Positions 34,929 through 44,028 of a DNA stretch of 64,000 bases are shown in pieces; positions within the stretch are counted from its first letter, which is position 1; every line of letters begins with the position of its first letter. The DNA comes from Vibrio comitans. GTDB lineage: Bacteria; Pseudomonadota; Gammaproteobacteria; Enterobacterales; Vibrionaceae. Location: assembly GCA_024346835.1 (NCBI GenBank), contig AP024867.1, positions 1-64,000 on the forward strand, given 5' to 3'. Made by a program: the position numbers and the translations under genes. Below the pieces are notes generated by a model. That model saw nothing but the letters and a program-made list of their open reading frames with translations. It was not told the origin of the DNA and did no database searches.

Positions 34929-35393
34929 TTTTTATTCGCTTATTGTTATGAGTTTCGCGCGAATTTTATGCTATCTGCAGTACGCTGTAGGAATATACGT
35001 TATTCCTTTTTCTTACGCGCACACTTAATCCCTGTTTAACTAAAAACAGTGACGGTTCTGAAACACCAAAAAGCAAATTTTTAATTTAGGACGCTATTTA
35101 GGGTCCTATAGCGCACCAAAGAAGATACACAGCAACAACATCGCAATCGCTATGGCAATGTGCCCTACTTCAACCGGCCCTAATCCAAATTCGAGTTTTT
35201 TCATGTCAGTATTCTCTTTTTGAAACTCGACTTATTGTAACCAAGCACCCTAAAGAGATAACGCCACTGAAATTTAGATGGTCTATAAAACTGATTTATG
35301 AATAAGAACTGTAGGCATGGCTATATCGAACGTTGTCCAACTAAGATATCCTAAATTAAACATACTCGTTCTCACTCAGACTATAGATTTTTC
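34929..35393. other. 465-bp spacer with a 32-residue ORF
   Basis: Apart from the small membrane-peptide gene at 35106-35204 (minus strand) no gene is supported. The spacer should hold the promoter of the YiaW/YiaV-like pair and that of the LysR gene at 35394. No clear repeat, terminator or operator was picked out. Confidence 0.5.
35106..35204 (-). CDS. 32-residue single-span membrane peptide
   Basis: ATG at 35204 opens a 33-codon frame ending at TAG 35106. The product starts MKKLEFGLGPVEVGH and ends in one hydrophobic helix (IAIAIAMLLLCIFFGAL), the usual build of bacterial membrane microproteins. AGAGAA lies nine bases before the start. The composition (charged N-terminus, glycine-rich bend, clean helix stopping just before the stop codon) is unlikely to be accidental, but there is no homology evidence. 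It is too short for routine gene finding. It stands alone upstream of the YiaW/YiaV-like pair on the same strand, 177 bp before it, and could be part of that transcript or regulate a nearby pump. Confidence 0.55.
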   Translation of the reverse strand: MKKLEFGLGPVEVGHIAIAIAMLLLCIFFGAL

Positions 35394-36287
35394 ATGAAAA
35401 CTGAAGACTTGAAACTGTTCCTTCGCGTTGTTGAATTGGGTAGCTTTACCGCTGCAGCAAACGCACTCGATCTGCCACGAGCTAATGTCAGCAGACGTAT
35501 CAACGACCTAGAAAAAGAACTCAATACACAGTTGTTCCATCGAACTACTCGTTCACTCTCGCTCACTCATAACGGTGATAGTTACTTCAGCAAAGTACAA
35601 AAGGTCGTAGAACTTTTAGACGATGCCAATCAAGCTGTGACCTACTCTAGTCGTGAAGTATCAGGAAAGGTGAAGCTCGGTTTACCTGCAGAGATCTACG
35701 AGTACGTTCAGCCTGCCTTATTTGATTTTCATGATAAGTATCCGAACGTAGAGCTTGACCTTCGTATGGTGAGCAATGGCTTTCAAGAAGTGTATCAATA
35801 CGGTTTGGACATCTCTTTTCATGGTGGCGAACTCGAAGATTCTGATTTAATCGCAAAGCCTCTTATTCAACTCAATCACAGCTTACTCGCTTCTCCTGAC
35901 TACATTAAAAATAATGAATCAATACACGCATTGACCGATCTTCATCATCATAAAGTGATGTGTTACCGCTGGCCTAGTGGCAACGTCGATAACTTGTGGC
36001 ATTTTGAGTGCGAACAGATCTCGGTTTCCCCTTGGCTCGTCTGTAATAGCATAGGGTTTATTCGTAAAGCCCTTGTCATGGGCAGAGGGGTTGGTTTTCT
36101 ACCTGAGCTAGTCGTTAAAGAAGAGTTACTGCAAGGCAAGTTGGTTAAGGTATTACCTGAACTGGCTGCTGTACCCTATCAATCCTACCTACTGCATCCA
36201 AAGCCACAGACACTCAACTATGCCAGTCGTTTATTGATAGATTATTTATTACAAAGAATCCCTCAGGACAACCAATTGTCACATTAA
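35394..36287 (+). CDS. LysR-family regulator upstream of RND efflux operon
   Basis: Transcription regulator of 297 residues. The winged HTH at 1-60 is canonical (VVELGSFTAAANALDLPRANVSRRINDLEKELNTQLFHRTTRSLSLT), and the effector domain (about 90-290) follows the DmlR/AaeR-type subgroup pattern (SGKVKLGLPAEIYEYVQPAL, GVGFLPELVVKEELLQGKLVKVLPE). The gene reads into an RND pump operon on the same strand, 85 bp upstream of its first gene, so it probably controls that pump. The inducer is not known. The start ATG at 35394 has no strong ribosome-binding site. Confidence 0.9.
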   Translation: MKTEDLKLFLRVVELGSFTAAANALDLPRANVSRRINDLEKELNTQLFHRTTRSLSLTHNGDSYFSKVQKVVELLDDANQAVTYSSREVSGKVKLGLPAEIYEYVQPALFDFHDKYPNVELDLRMVSNGFQEVYQYGLDISFHGGELEDSDLIAKPLIQLNHSLLASPDYIKNNESIHALTDLHHHKVMCYRWPSGNVDNLWHFECEQISVSPWLVCNSIGFIRKALVMGRGVGFLPELVVKEELLQGKLVKVLPELAAVPYQSYLLHPKPQTLNYASRLLIDYLLQRIPQDNQLSH

Positions 36288-36372
36288 ATGAGACAGTGAA
36301 TCTTAAGTGGGGCAGATTATCTAATACAAATAAACACTTACAATCGGGCTATTAGAATATAGGAGCCCGAAT

Positions 36373-37455
36373 ATGCAGTATTCAAAAACGTTAATAGCAA
36401 GTGCCGTCGTCTTGCTACTGAGCGCATGCCAACAGATAGAATCCACACCTAAACTCGCGTCTAAGCCCCAGCGCAGTATCCAAGTTGTAGAGCTTAAAGA
36501 CCCGTCATTTAAATCTACAAAACAATTCACGGGTGTTGTGCACTCTCAAGAGAAGGCGGGTGTCGCCTTTCGAGTTCCAGGAACCATTACCGAACTGCTT
36601 GTCAGCAAAGGCGATGTCGTGAAGAAAGGTCAAACCATTGCTCGCCTTGACCCACACGATTACCAAGTCGCTCTAGAAGAACTAGAAGCACGTATGCTTG
36701 AAGCTAAGTCTGCTCATAAGCTTGCTAAGGCCGAACTCGCCCGAGTAGAGCAAGCGATTGATGCCGATGCGATTGCCGATGTGAATCTTGACCGAGCCAT
36801 CAGTGGTTATGAGCGAAGCTTGTCAGCGGTAAAAGTTGTACAAAAGAACATTCAGCGTGCTGAAGATACCCTCAGCTACACAGAATTAAAGGCGCCATTT
36901 AGTGGCGTAGTTGGTAGTGTCAATTACGAGCAGCATGAACAGGTTCTACCTGGTATCGCAGTGGTTTCGCTACAGAATAATGACGAGCTTGAAGTGGATA
37001 TAGATGTACCTGAGAACCTCATTCACGAGTTTAAATCCAATCAACAAGTGCGAGTAACCTGGTATCAAGCTAAAGAACCCCTTTCAGCAACCGTGAGTGA
37101 AATCTCCACCAAACCTCATCTAATCAAGCAAACCTACACGGTTACTATGACTTTAGATAAGCCATCAGATCTTGTCTTCCCTGGCAAGTCGGTCACGGTA
37201 TTGGCAAATCTGTCCCTCGCTGACTCCTCTTACTGTGTTCCTTACTCTGCCCTAATAGGCAGCAGACACGAAATGCGCGTGCATATTGTAGAAGATGGCA
37301 TCATTGTCCCTCGCTCTGTTGACCTAGATTCAATCGATGCAAGTACCGCCTGCATTAAAGGGGAATTCTCTATGGGAGACCAAGTTGTCGTCAGTGGCAC
37401 ACACTACCTTGAAGAAGGTGACAAAGCAGACAAAATCACTGTGCGAGAGTTGTAG
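36373..37455 (+). CDS. RND efflux adaptor lipoprotein (MFP)
   Basis: Periplasmic adaptor that links an RND pump to an outer-membrane channel. The 360-residue precursor has a lipoprotein signal (MQYSKTLIASAVVLLLSAC, lipobox LSAC, cysteine 19). Then come lipoyl half (VPGTITELLVSKGDVVKKGQTIARLD), short helical hairpin (about 95-165), second lipoyl half (YTELKAPFSGVVGSVNYEQHE), beta-barrel and membrane-proximal parts. It starts a three-gene operon and is followed by the pump gene at 8 bp. AGGAGCCCGAAT precedes the ATG. Part of the hydrophobe/amphiphile efflux group; drugs handled are unknown. Confidence 0.93.
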   Translation: MQYSKTLIASAVVLLLSACQQIESTPKLASKPQRSIQVVELKDPSFKSTKQFTGVVHSQEKAGVAFRVPGTITELLVSKGDVVKKGQTIARLDPHDYQVALEELEARMLEAKSAHKLAKAELARVEQAIDADAIADVNLDRAISGYERSLSAVKVVQKNIQRAEDTLSYTELKAPFSGVVGSVNYEQHEQVLPGIAVVSLQNNDELEVDIDVPENLIHEFKSNQQVRVTWYQAKEPLSATVSEISTKPHLIKQTYTVTMTLDKPSDLVFPGKSVTVLANLSLADSSYCVPYSALIGSRHEMRVHIVEDGIIVPRSVDLDSIDASTACIKGEFSMGDQVVVSGTHYLEEGDKADKITVREL

Positions 37456-37463
37456 GAACAAAC

Positions 37464-40400
37464 ATGATTAATCTAGCTGAATTTGCCATCAGACAACGTA
37501 CCTTCGTCCTCTTCTTCACAGTGCTCAGTATCATTGCTGGACTGTACTCGTACTTTGATCTGGGAAAACTAGAAGACCCGACATTTACCGTTAAAACGGC
37601 GGTTGTGGTAACCCTTTATCCTGGAGCAAGCGCAGAAGAAGTAGAGCAACAAGTCACAGATACCGTAGAAACCAAGCTGCAAGAAATGGCTGAGCTTAAT
37701 CGCTTACGTTCATTATCTCGTCCTGGAGTCTCAATGGTGTTCGTTGACCTTAAGGAAAGCCTCAATTCACAAGAGCTTCCCCAACAATGGGATCTGCTTC
37801 GCCGTAAAGTTTCAGATGTAAAATTGCAATTGCCAACTAGTGCTCAGATCTCGATCGTTCAAGATGAGTTCTCTGAGGTGTATGGAATGCTGTTCTCTAT
37901 CCATAGTACCGATGCTGCCCCAGAAGAGCTGCGTCAGTATGCACAAGAGTTGCAACGTCGCATCAAAGCGGTATCAGGCATTAAAAAAATAGAGCTGCAT
38001 GGCGTACAACCTCGAGTAGTTAATATTGATATGCCAGATGAGCGCTTAGCGCAATACGGCCTTTCTGTAGCGCAAGTTTGGAGCCAATTAAACACTCAAA
38101 ACATGACCTTTGAAGCCGGTCAATTTGCGGCAGATCAAGAACGTATCAGAGTTGCACAAACCAGTGAATTTAAGTCTCTTTCTGATATTAAAAACTTGGT
38201 TATCAAAGGCGGAATTAGTGAACTTGGCAGTGGCATGATACGTCTCGGTGATATTGCAGATGTAACTATGGGCTATCAAACTCCAGCGCTCACTGAAAAC
38301 CGATTCAATGGCGAGCCCTCCGTTACCCTTGCCGTTAGCCCCGTGGATGGCATCAATGTTGTGTCTCTTGGTGATACCATCAATCAGATCATCGATGATT
38401 TTAAAGCAGAGTTGCCATTAGGTGTAGACGTGTCGACGGTTGCCTATCAACCAGAACAAGTACAAATTGCTATCGACGACTTCGTAGCCAACCTAATGGA
38501 AAGTATCGCAATCGTATTTGTGGTATTGCTTATTTTCATGGGATTCAAGAGTGCAACTATCGTTGGTGCAAGCTTACTGATCACCATCCTACTGACCCTC
38601 ATTTACATGAACATCGCTGACATTGACTTGCATCGAGTCTCTTTAGGTACCTTCATTCTTGCGCTAGGTATGTTAGTTGATAACGCCATTGTTATTACTG
38701 ACATGATGCAGTCTAAGATGAACAAAGGCATCGAGAGAACCAAGGCTGCCATTGAATCAGTAAAAGAAACATCTGTACCTTTGTTAGGTGCAACTGTCAT
38801 TGCCATTATGGGTTCTAGCCCAGTGCTGTTTTCAAAGACGGACGCCGCTGAGTTTGCAGGTTCGGTATTTAGCATCATCGCGTCTTCATTGTTGCTGTCG
38901 TGGCTTGTTGCTATGACACTCACGGCACTACTTTGTTGGTTATTCTTGAAACCAAGCAAAAAGGGTGCTGATCAAAAAAATCCACTGCTATCAAAAATGA
39001 TCAATACGATTGTTGATAACCCAATTAAAACCTTGAGCACTTTGGTGCCTCTAATCGTGGCGACAGCAGTGTGTGTGCCTTATATTGCTATCAACTTCAT
39101 TCCACAGTCTGACAGACCCATTGTATTTCTAGACTATTGGCTTCCGAACGGCTCAAAAATAGAACAGACCTCTGCAGACATGAAGCAGATTGAACAATGG
39201 CTGCTTGCTCAACCGGAAGTAGAAAGTATTTCTACCTCTATAGGAGCTAGCGCACCAAGATTCTCTGTAACTGTAGAACCAGAGCCCCTAGACCCTGCAT
39301 ATGGCCAAATCTTAATTAATACTACGGATTACTTTGCCATTGATGGACTTGTTACACGCGGAGATAAATGGCTTGCAGAAGAATTTCCAAATGCCGAGCC
39401 AAGATTTAGAGCACTTAAAATGGCTACCGCCGATAAGTATGCCGTGGAAGCTCGCTTCTCTGGACCTGACGAAGAAGTCCTGCATCAACTAGCAAACGAA
39501 GCAAAAGCGATATTTGAGAGCCATCCAGATGCAAAATACGCTCGTGACGACTGGCGTCAGCAAAGCAAAATGTTGGTACCAATTATCAATCAAGACAAAG
39601 CGCTGCGAGCTGGTATTAACCGAGCAGATATCGCCTTTGCGATAAAGCGAGGTACAAGCGGTATGCCTTTAGGTCGTATGAACCTTAATGATGAGTTGAT
39701 TCCGATTCAGTTGCGCGGTTCAAATCAAAACATGTCTTCCCTTGAAACATTGCCTGTTAAATCTCTGCTAGGGCTACATTCTGTGCCACTAGGCCAAGTA
39801 GTAGATGGTTTCGAATTAAAAACCGAGGAAAGCATGATTTGGCGTCGTGATCGAGTAAAAACCATTACTGCTCAAGCCGCTGTTGAACGCTACACCACTC
39901 CGGCAAATGTTCGCAATGCCATCAAGGATCAAATAGAAGGTATCTATCTACCTCCGGGCTATAGCATGGAATGGGGCGGAGAATACTATGACGAAAATAA
40001 AGCGGTCGTCGATATAATGAAACAGCTACCAAAGGCTCTATTGATAATGACGGTCATCATGATTGCTATGTTTAATGGGTTTAAACAAACAGCGATCATC
40101 TATACCACCCTGCCACTCGCAGCAACAGGTGCGACATTCTCCTTACTATTACTGGATAAACCATTTGGTTTCATGGCTCTAATTGGCGCGATTACCTTAA
40201 CAGGAATGATCATCAAAAACGGTATTGTTTTGATGGACCAAATCGAACTTGAAAGACGCAACGGTCTTGAACTTTCAGATGCGATAAAAGAAGCCACCAT
40301 GAACCGAACCATGGCCATATCCATGGGAGCATTAACTACAGCGTTGGGCATGATTCCGCTACTCAGCGACCTATTGTTTGATCAGATGGCGGCAACCATC

Positions 40401-40514
40401 ATCGGTGGATTAGCTGCAGCGACCGTTCTTTCACTAATGGTAATGCCTGCGATGTACAAGCTTGCATACAAAGAAAAACAACCGAAACCAACCATCAACA
40501 CAGAAATGGCATAA
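37464..40514 (+). CDS. RND multidrug efflux pump (HAE-type)
   Basis: Inner-membrane proton-driven pump of 1016 residues, the normal AcrB-type length, with two repeats of a membrane bundle plus large periplasmic loop. The first transmembrane helix is RTFVLFFTVLSIIAGLYSYF. In TM4 the proton-relay segment reads GMLVDNAIVI: D406 matches AcrB D407 but N407 replaces the second aspartate. The lysine of TM10 is kept in IKNGIVLMDQ. GQYLEDPTF-like element KLEDPTFTVKTAVVVTLYPGAS follows TM1, as in pumps related to VexK/TriC. It is the second gene of a complete tripartite operon. The Asp/Asn pair is common in this subgroup and does not imply inactivity. Confidence 0.94.
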   Translation: MINLAEFAIRQRTFVLFFTVLSIIAGLYSYFDLGKLEDPTFTVKTAVVVTLYPGASAEEVEQQVTDTVETKLQEMAELNRLRSLSRPGVSMVFVDLKESLNSQELPQQWDLLRRKVSDVKLQLPTSAQISIVQDEFSEVYGMLFSIHSTDAAPEELRQYAQELQRRIKAVSGIKKIELHGVQPRVVNIDMPDERLAQYGLSVAQVWSQLNTQNMTFEAGQFAADQERIRVAQTSEFKSLSDIKNLVIKGGISELGSGMIRLGDIADVTMGYQTPALTENRFNGEPSVTLAVSPVDGINVVSLGDTINQIIDDFKAELPLGVDVSTVAYQPEQVQIAIDDFVANLMESIAIVFVVLLIFMGFKSATIVGASLLITILLTLIYMNIADIDLHRVSLGTFILALGMLVDNAIVITDMMQSKMNKGIERTKAAIESVKETSVPLLGATVIAIMGSSPVLFSKTDAAEFAGSVFSIIASSLLLSWLVAMTLTALLCWLFLKPSKKGADQKNPLLSKMINTIVDNPIKTLSTLVPLIVATAVCVPYIAINFIPQSDRPIVFLDYWLPNGSKIEQTSADMKQIEQWLLAQPEVESISTSIGASAPRFSVTVEPEPLDPAYGQILINTTDYFAIDGLVTRGDKWLAEEFPNAEPRFRALKMATADKYAVEARFSGPDEEVLHQLANEAKAIFESHPDAKYARDDWRQQSKMLVPIINQDKALRAGINRADIAFAIKRGTSGMPLGRMNLNDELIPIQLRGSNQNMSSLETLPVKSLLGLHSVPLGQVVDGFELKTEESMIWRRDRVKTITAQAAVERYTTPANVRNAIKDQIEGIYLPPGYSMEWGGEYYDENKAVVDIMKQLPKALLIMTVIMIAMFNGFKQTAIIYTTLPLAATGATFSLLLLDKPFGFMALIGAITLTGMIIKNGIVLMDQIELERRNGLELSDAIKEATMNRTMAISMGALTTALGMIPLLSDLLFDQMAATIIGGLAAATVLSLMVMPAMYKLAYKEKQPKPTINTEMA

Positions 40515-40524
40515 GGGATCTCTC

Positions 40525-41976
40525 ATGAACTTAGTAAAAAAACTGACTCCCATTACGTTAACTCTGTTGATTGCAGGTTGTGCTGTAGGGCCTGATTATC
40601 AAGAGCCTGAAACAACGCTCGCTGAAACCTATCTCTATGCAGGCAATCAAGGGAGTATTGATTCAGAGTATTGGTGGAAGCAATTTAATGACCCTACGCT
40701 AAATCAGATGGTCATTGATGTTCAGCAGCAAAACATCCCTTTGCAGCTGGCAGCTGAACGTATCAAGATGGCCGATTCCTACAAAAAAGCCATTGAGTCT
40801 TTTAAGGTGCCTACCGTGAGTATTGGCGCAGGCTATTATAATTACCAACTTAGCAAAAACGACTCTTTGCTGGGGCCTGCTTTAACTCCAACTGATGTTC
40901 CAGGTGCGGGTTCTGTCACCCTACTGGATAACCAACACGATGGTGTTTTTGTTGGAGGTTCAATTAACTGGGAACTGGATCTGTTCGGTAGAATTGATCG
41001 TCAAGCCAACGCTGCCTCTATCCGAGCAGAGCAAGCTGAAATATTTCAAAGCGGATTAGCAACGCTAATCACAGCAGATCTCGTGCACAACTACGTTCAA
41101 TATCGAGGCGCAAGGGAACGAAAACTTCTCGCTATGGAAAATATCGAAGACCAACGTAAAACACTCACCTTGGTCGAGAAAGTAGTGGAATCAGGCTTTG
41201 GTTCTGAGATGGACTATGCACAAGCAAAGGCAATGCTCGCGGCTACCGAATCCATTATTCCACAGCTTGAAATCGCAGAGCAGGTTCACAAATATCGCCT
41301 TGCCATTATACTAGGTGAACCACTCACTAAAGTTGATGTTCGCCTAGCTGACGATAACGAACTGCCAGAACTATCTGCGCTGATACCTGTCGGTCTACCT
41401 TCAGATTTGGTTAAGCGTAGACCTGATATTAGAATGGCAGAAAGAGAAATGGCCGCTGTAAATGAAGAACTGGCGGCAAGTGTGGCTAATCGTTATCCAA
41501 AGTTCTTTTTGACTGGCTCGCCTGGTGTGTCTGCAAGTAGCTTTGATGACCTATTTAGTAGTGATTCGTTTGGTTGGGCTGCAGCTGTCGGCGTTAGTTG
41601 GAATGTCTTTGATGGTGGCCGAGGCGAGGCCATGGTTGAGTTAAACGAAGCTCGCTTCAAATCAGCAGCATTAAGCTATCAACATACCGTTGATTCAGCC
41701 TTTGCAGAAGTCGATTCGGCTCTATTCGCTTATGGTCGAAGCCAGCAAAACCAAACCCAACTTAACGAAGCCGTAGAAGCGACAGATAAAGCGGTATCAA
41801 AGGCAAAATCTTTGTACAAGGCGGGCTTGATTGACCACTTATCAGTGTTGGACGCGCAACGTCAGCAACGTGTTATCCAAGATCGCCAAGTCGCAGCTAA
41901 GTTGCAATCGGCTAATAGTACAATTGCTGTGTACAAAGCGCTTGGTGGAGACTGGAGCACCTCCCCTCAAGCTTAG
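40525..41976 (+). CDS. Outer-membrane efflux channel, NodT/OprM family
   Basis: Trimeric channel that carries the pump's substrates across the outer membrane. The 483-residue lipoprotein begins MNLVKKLTPITLTLLIAGC (lipobox IAGC) and CAVGPDYQEPE, the typical OprM-family start. Two OEP repeats follow, with WWKQFNDPTLNQMV, GGSINWELDLFGRIDRQ, SDLVKRRPDIRMAEREMAA and FDGGRGEA. The start ATG at 40525 has AAGGGA six bases upstream and lies 10 bp after the pump's stop; the frame opens earlier, inside the pump gene. It closes the operon and a hairpin follows. Confidence 0.94.
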   Translation: MNLVKKLTPITLTLLIAGCAVGPDYQEPETTLAETYLYAGNQGSIDSEYWWKQFNDPTLNQMVIDVQQQNIPLQLAAERIKMADSYKKAIESFKVPTVSIGAGYYNYQLSKNDSLLGPALTPTDVPGAGSVTLLDNQHDGVFVGGSINWELDLFGRIDRQANAASIRAEQAEIFQSGLATLITADLVHNYVQYRGARERKLLAMENIEDQRKTLTLVEKVVESGFGSEMDYAQAKAMLAATESIIPQLEIAEQVHKYRLAIILGEPLTKVDVRLADDNELPELSALIPVGLPSDLVKRRPDIRMAEREMAAVNEELAASVANRYPKFFLTGSPGVSASSFDDLFSSDSFGWAAAVGVSWNVFDGGRGEAMVELNEARFKSAALSYQHTVDSAFAEVDSALFAYGRSQQNQTQLNEAVEATDKAVSKAKSLYKAGLIDHLSVLDAQRQQRVIQDRQVAAKLQSANSTIAVYKALGGDWSTSPQA

Positions 41977-42000
41977 AAGTAACAATGTAGCTACCAGGGA

Positions 42001-42031
42001 TAAAGCCACTTCAATTTGAAGTGGCTTTCGT
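42001..42031 (+). terminator. Hairpin after first RND operon
   Basis: AAAGCCACTTC and GAAGTGGCTTT form an 11-bp perfect stem with an AATTT loop, 25 bp after the channel gene. The T-run is only three bases. Confidence 0.75.
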
Positions 42032-42094
42032 ATATAAAACGATTTGATTAGTGACCTACTTCTAAGTTGAAGAAATACGCTACCTTTAGTTAAT

Positions 42095-43021
42095 TCACCA
42101 ACCTATAAGCGTTTCAACAGGCACATGATCTGAACCATTAATTTCCACTAATGCTTCCCTAGCACAAATAGAAAAACGAGAATCTCCCTCGCTTTTTACC
42201 CAAAGATGATCGATAGAGGCCATAGCAATAGCTGGCACTTGAAAATCAGATCGTGTCCCCTTCCAGCTGGCTACGGGCAGTGACTGATAACCTGTAAATG
42301 CGTTTTTATAGGTAGGACTTGAAGCGGAGAGATTGAAATCACCAATCACCATATTTTTTTCAACAGCAGAACTGTTAGCCAAGTATTCTACTGTACGAAT
42401 TAATGCGTCTCGTCGATACCACAATGCTTTGTTGCGTGGCGATGGTGGATGCGCTGCCAGTAGTCCTATATCTATACCCGATCTGGGTTGCCATATTCCA
42501 CGAATGATATTCTGTCCATCTGGAGTACGAAACACTGACATGCCATACAACAGATGGCGGCTTAATATTAATTGATTGGAAGGATAGCCCACTTTAGGTT
42601 GCCCACCATAACGATGAGGGTAGAGGTTCGATAAATGCGCAAAGGCTTGCCCGTGTTCAGGAGAGACTTCTTGCATCACCACTAAGTCAGGCTTCGCTTT
42701 CTCTAGGTATTCGACAAACTGTTTAAGATTGGTATTCTCAAATGCTAAGTTATATTGAGCAACTGTGACAGTGTCACTGCAAGTTTGTTCTGTGACTGCT
42801 TTGCTGTTTGGTGTGAAAGAAAAAAATAACAGTCCAAAGCTAATATTTACCACAAGCAGATACCTGTCTTTTAATAGGACTGAAATCAAAGACAACGCTA
42901 TGTAAACGGCAAGCAATATAAAGGGAATAGCAGTGAGGTTTTCGGCCCACCAAGCTTCAGACATAAAATAGCACCACACCCAAATTGATATAGGGATGAT
43001 GCTAAGTAGTAATAGAATCAA
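42095..43021 (-). CDS. Membrane-anchored endonuclease/exonuclease/phosphatase-family protein
   Basis: EEP-superfamily hydrolase of 308 residues. The N-terminus has two or three membrane helices (ILLLLSIIPISIWVWCYF, AIPFILLAVYIALSLISVLL, YLLVVNISFGLLFFSF), after which the catalytic domain faces the periplasm or outside. Family motifs are TVAQYNLAFEN (metal Asn), VVMQEVSPEH (Glu), GDFNLSASS (Asp-Phe-Asn) and GSDHVPVET (Asp-His). Such YafD-like proteins may cleave nucleic acid, phospholipid head groups or phosphoesters; which one is unknown. The open frame starts with TTG at 43021 with a weak AAGAAA site, so the start is uncertain. It lies alone between the two efflux operons. Confidence 0.85.
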   Translation of the reverse strand: MILLLLSIIPISIWVWCYFMSEAWWAENLTAIPFILLAVYIALSLISVLLKDRYLLVVNISFGLLFFSFTPNSKAVTEQTCSDTVTVAQYNLAFENTNLKQFVEYLEKAKPDLVVMQEVSPEHGQAFAHLSNLYPHRYGGQPKVGYPSNQLILSRHLLYGMSVFRTPDGQNIIRGIWQPRSGIDIGLLAAHPPSPRNKALWYRRDALIRTVEYLANSSAVEKNMVIGDFNLSASSPTYKNAFTGYQSLPVASWKGTRSDFQVPAIAMASIDHLWVKSEGDSRFSICAREALVEINGSDHVPVETLIGW

Positions 43022-43126
43022 TTTCTTAATATCAGCAAGCCTATGAAAAATAGCGACTAATTTACATTCTAGGCACTATTTTTGACTTTAGCCTCACCAT
43101 TGAGCAATTTCGGTAATTACAGCTTC

Positions 43127-43891
43127 TCAGTCGACGATACAATCTGGAAAATGACCTTGAAACAAGGCCTCGGTTTCATCATCTATTACTTGAATATCTA
43201 AAATCACATCCTTAAGTTCAGCGCCAGTTAAGCGTAACTCGTCTTTGATTTGATATTCAGTAGCAATTTGTTGCTCATAAAGCTGCCAGTGAGCAAACAA
43301 ACAATGTTCAACATCTTTTCCTGGCCAGGTCACCTTCAAAAAAGGCTTAAAAGCGACAGCACCACCAGCATGAACTAAAAATCGCCACATTACGGTATCC
43401 GGCTCTGACGTATGGTCGCTAACAGGCTCTGGTACACTTTCGTAGCACATGCTAACCAAATTACCGATGTTACTGCGCATTTCACCGAAATTTTTATCCA
43501 GTTCTTCGACTTCGTTTTCGGGGTGATGAATATAATCGAGCATGATCTGAAGCATTTGCGGTTTACGCAACATATACGCCATGAGATGCGCTAGAAACAA
43601 ATACAGTCTCTCTTGGCTTGGTAGTTCGGAGGGAATCTGTTCATTTAGCTTTTCGGTATAGTCATCCATATACTGATGAATACTCAGAATAATGGCAGAC
43701 CAAATTTGGTTTTTCACACCAAAGTAATGCCTGATCAGCCCATGCGTCACACCTGCCTTTTCACTTATGTCACGAATGGAAACCTGGTTGTAGCCGTTTT
43801 CACAAAACAAATAGGCTGCGCTAGTTAGTATTTTTAGTCGTGTACGTTCAGCTTCTTCCGCTGTCCGTCTGCCTTGCTTTCTTTGATTCAT
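43127..43891 (-). CDS. TetR-family repressor, divergent from second RND operon
   Basis: DNA-binding regulator of 254 residues. The N-terminal HTH lies at about 17-62 (LKILTSAAYLFCENGYNQVSIRDISEKAGVTHGLIRHYFGVKNQIW); the remaining helices form the ligand-binding and dimerisation part. It is longer than usual (about 200 residues) through a C-terminal extension of about 40 residues (LRLTGAELKDVILDIQVIDD...). The start ATG at 43891 has GGAG seven bases before it. It is divergent from the two-adaptor RND operon, and palindromes fit for operators lie between. It is likely to repress the pump and be released by a pump substrate. Confidence 0.9.
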   Translation of the reverse strand: MNQRKQGRRTAEEAERTRLKILTSAAYLFCENGYNQVSIRDISEKAGVTHGLIRHYFGVKNQIWSAIILSIHQYMDDYTEKLNEQIPSELPSQERLYLFLAHLMAYMLRKPQMLQIMLDYIHHPENEVEELDKNFGEMRSNIGNLVSMCYESVPEPVSDHTSEPDTVMWRFLVHAGGAVAFKPFLKVTWPGKDVEHCLFAHWQLYEQQIATEYQIKDELRLTGAELKDVILDIQVIDDETEALFQGHFPDCIVD

Positions 43892-43941
43892 TCATCGCTC
43901 CGAAATTGTCTTCTTCAATACTACCATCTTTTACAAATTAT

Positions 43942-43981
43942 TTTTACTATACACTCGTAAAATATATTGATCGGATCAATA
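43942..43981. promoter_or_regulatory. Two inverted repeats between TetR gene and RND operon (candidate TetR operators)
   Basis: TATTGATCGGATCAATA (43965-43981) is a perfect 17-bp palindrome. Just left of it TTTTAC (43942-43947) pairs with GTAAAA (43957-43962). Both lie in the 137-bp divergent spacer, where a TetR repressor would be expected to bind. Which of the two is used is unknown. Confidence 0.6.
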
Positions 43982-44028
43982 GGTTCGAATTATACTGCAC
44001 GCGTGTGTAATAAAATCGAGTGCGTATT

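Noticed and set aside
34675..35028. 117-codon plus-strand frame opposite the small membrane protein gene
   Set aside because: Mostly antisense to the 34416-34928 gene, which has hydrophobic helices and tight coupling with the adaptor gene.
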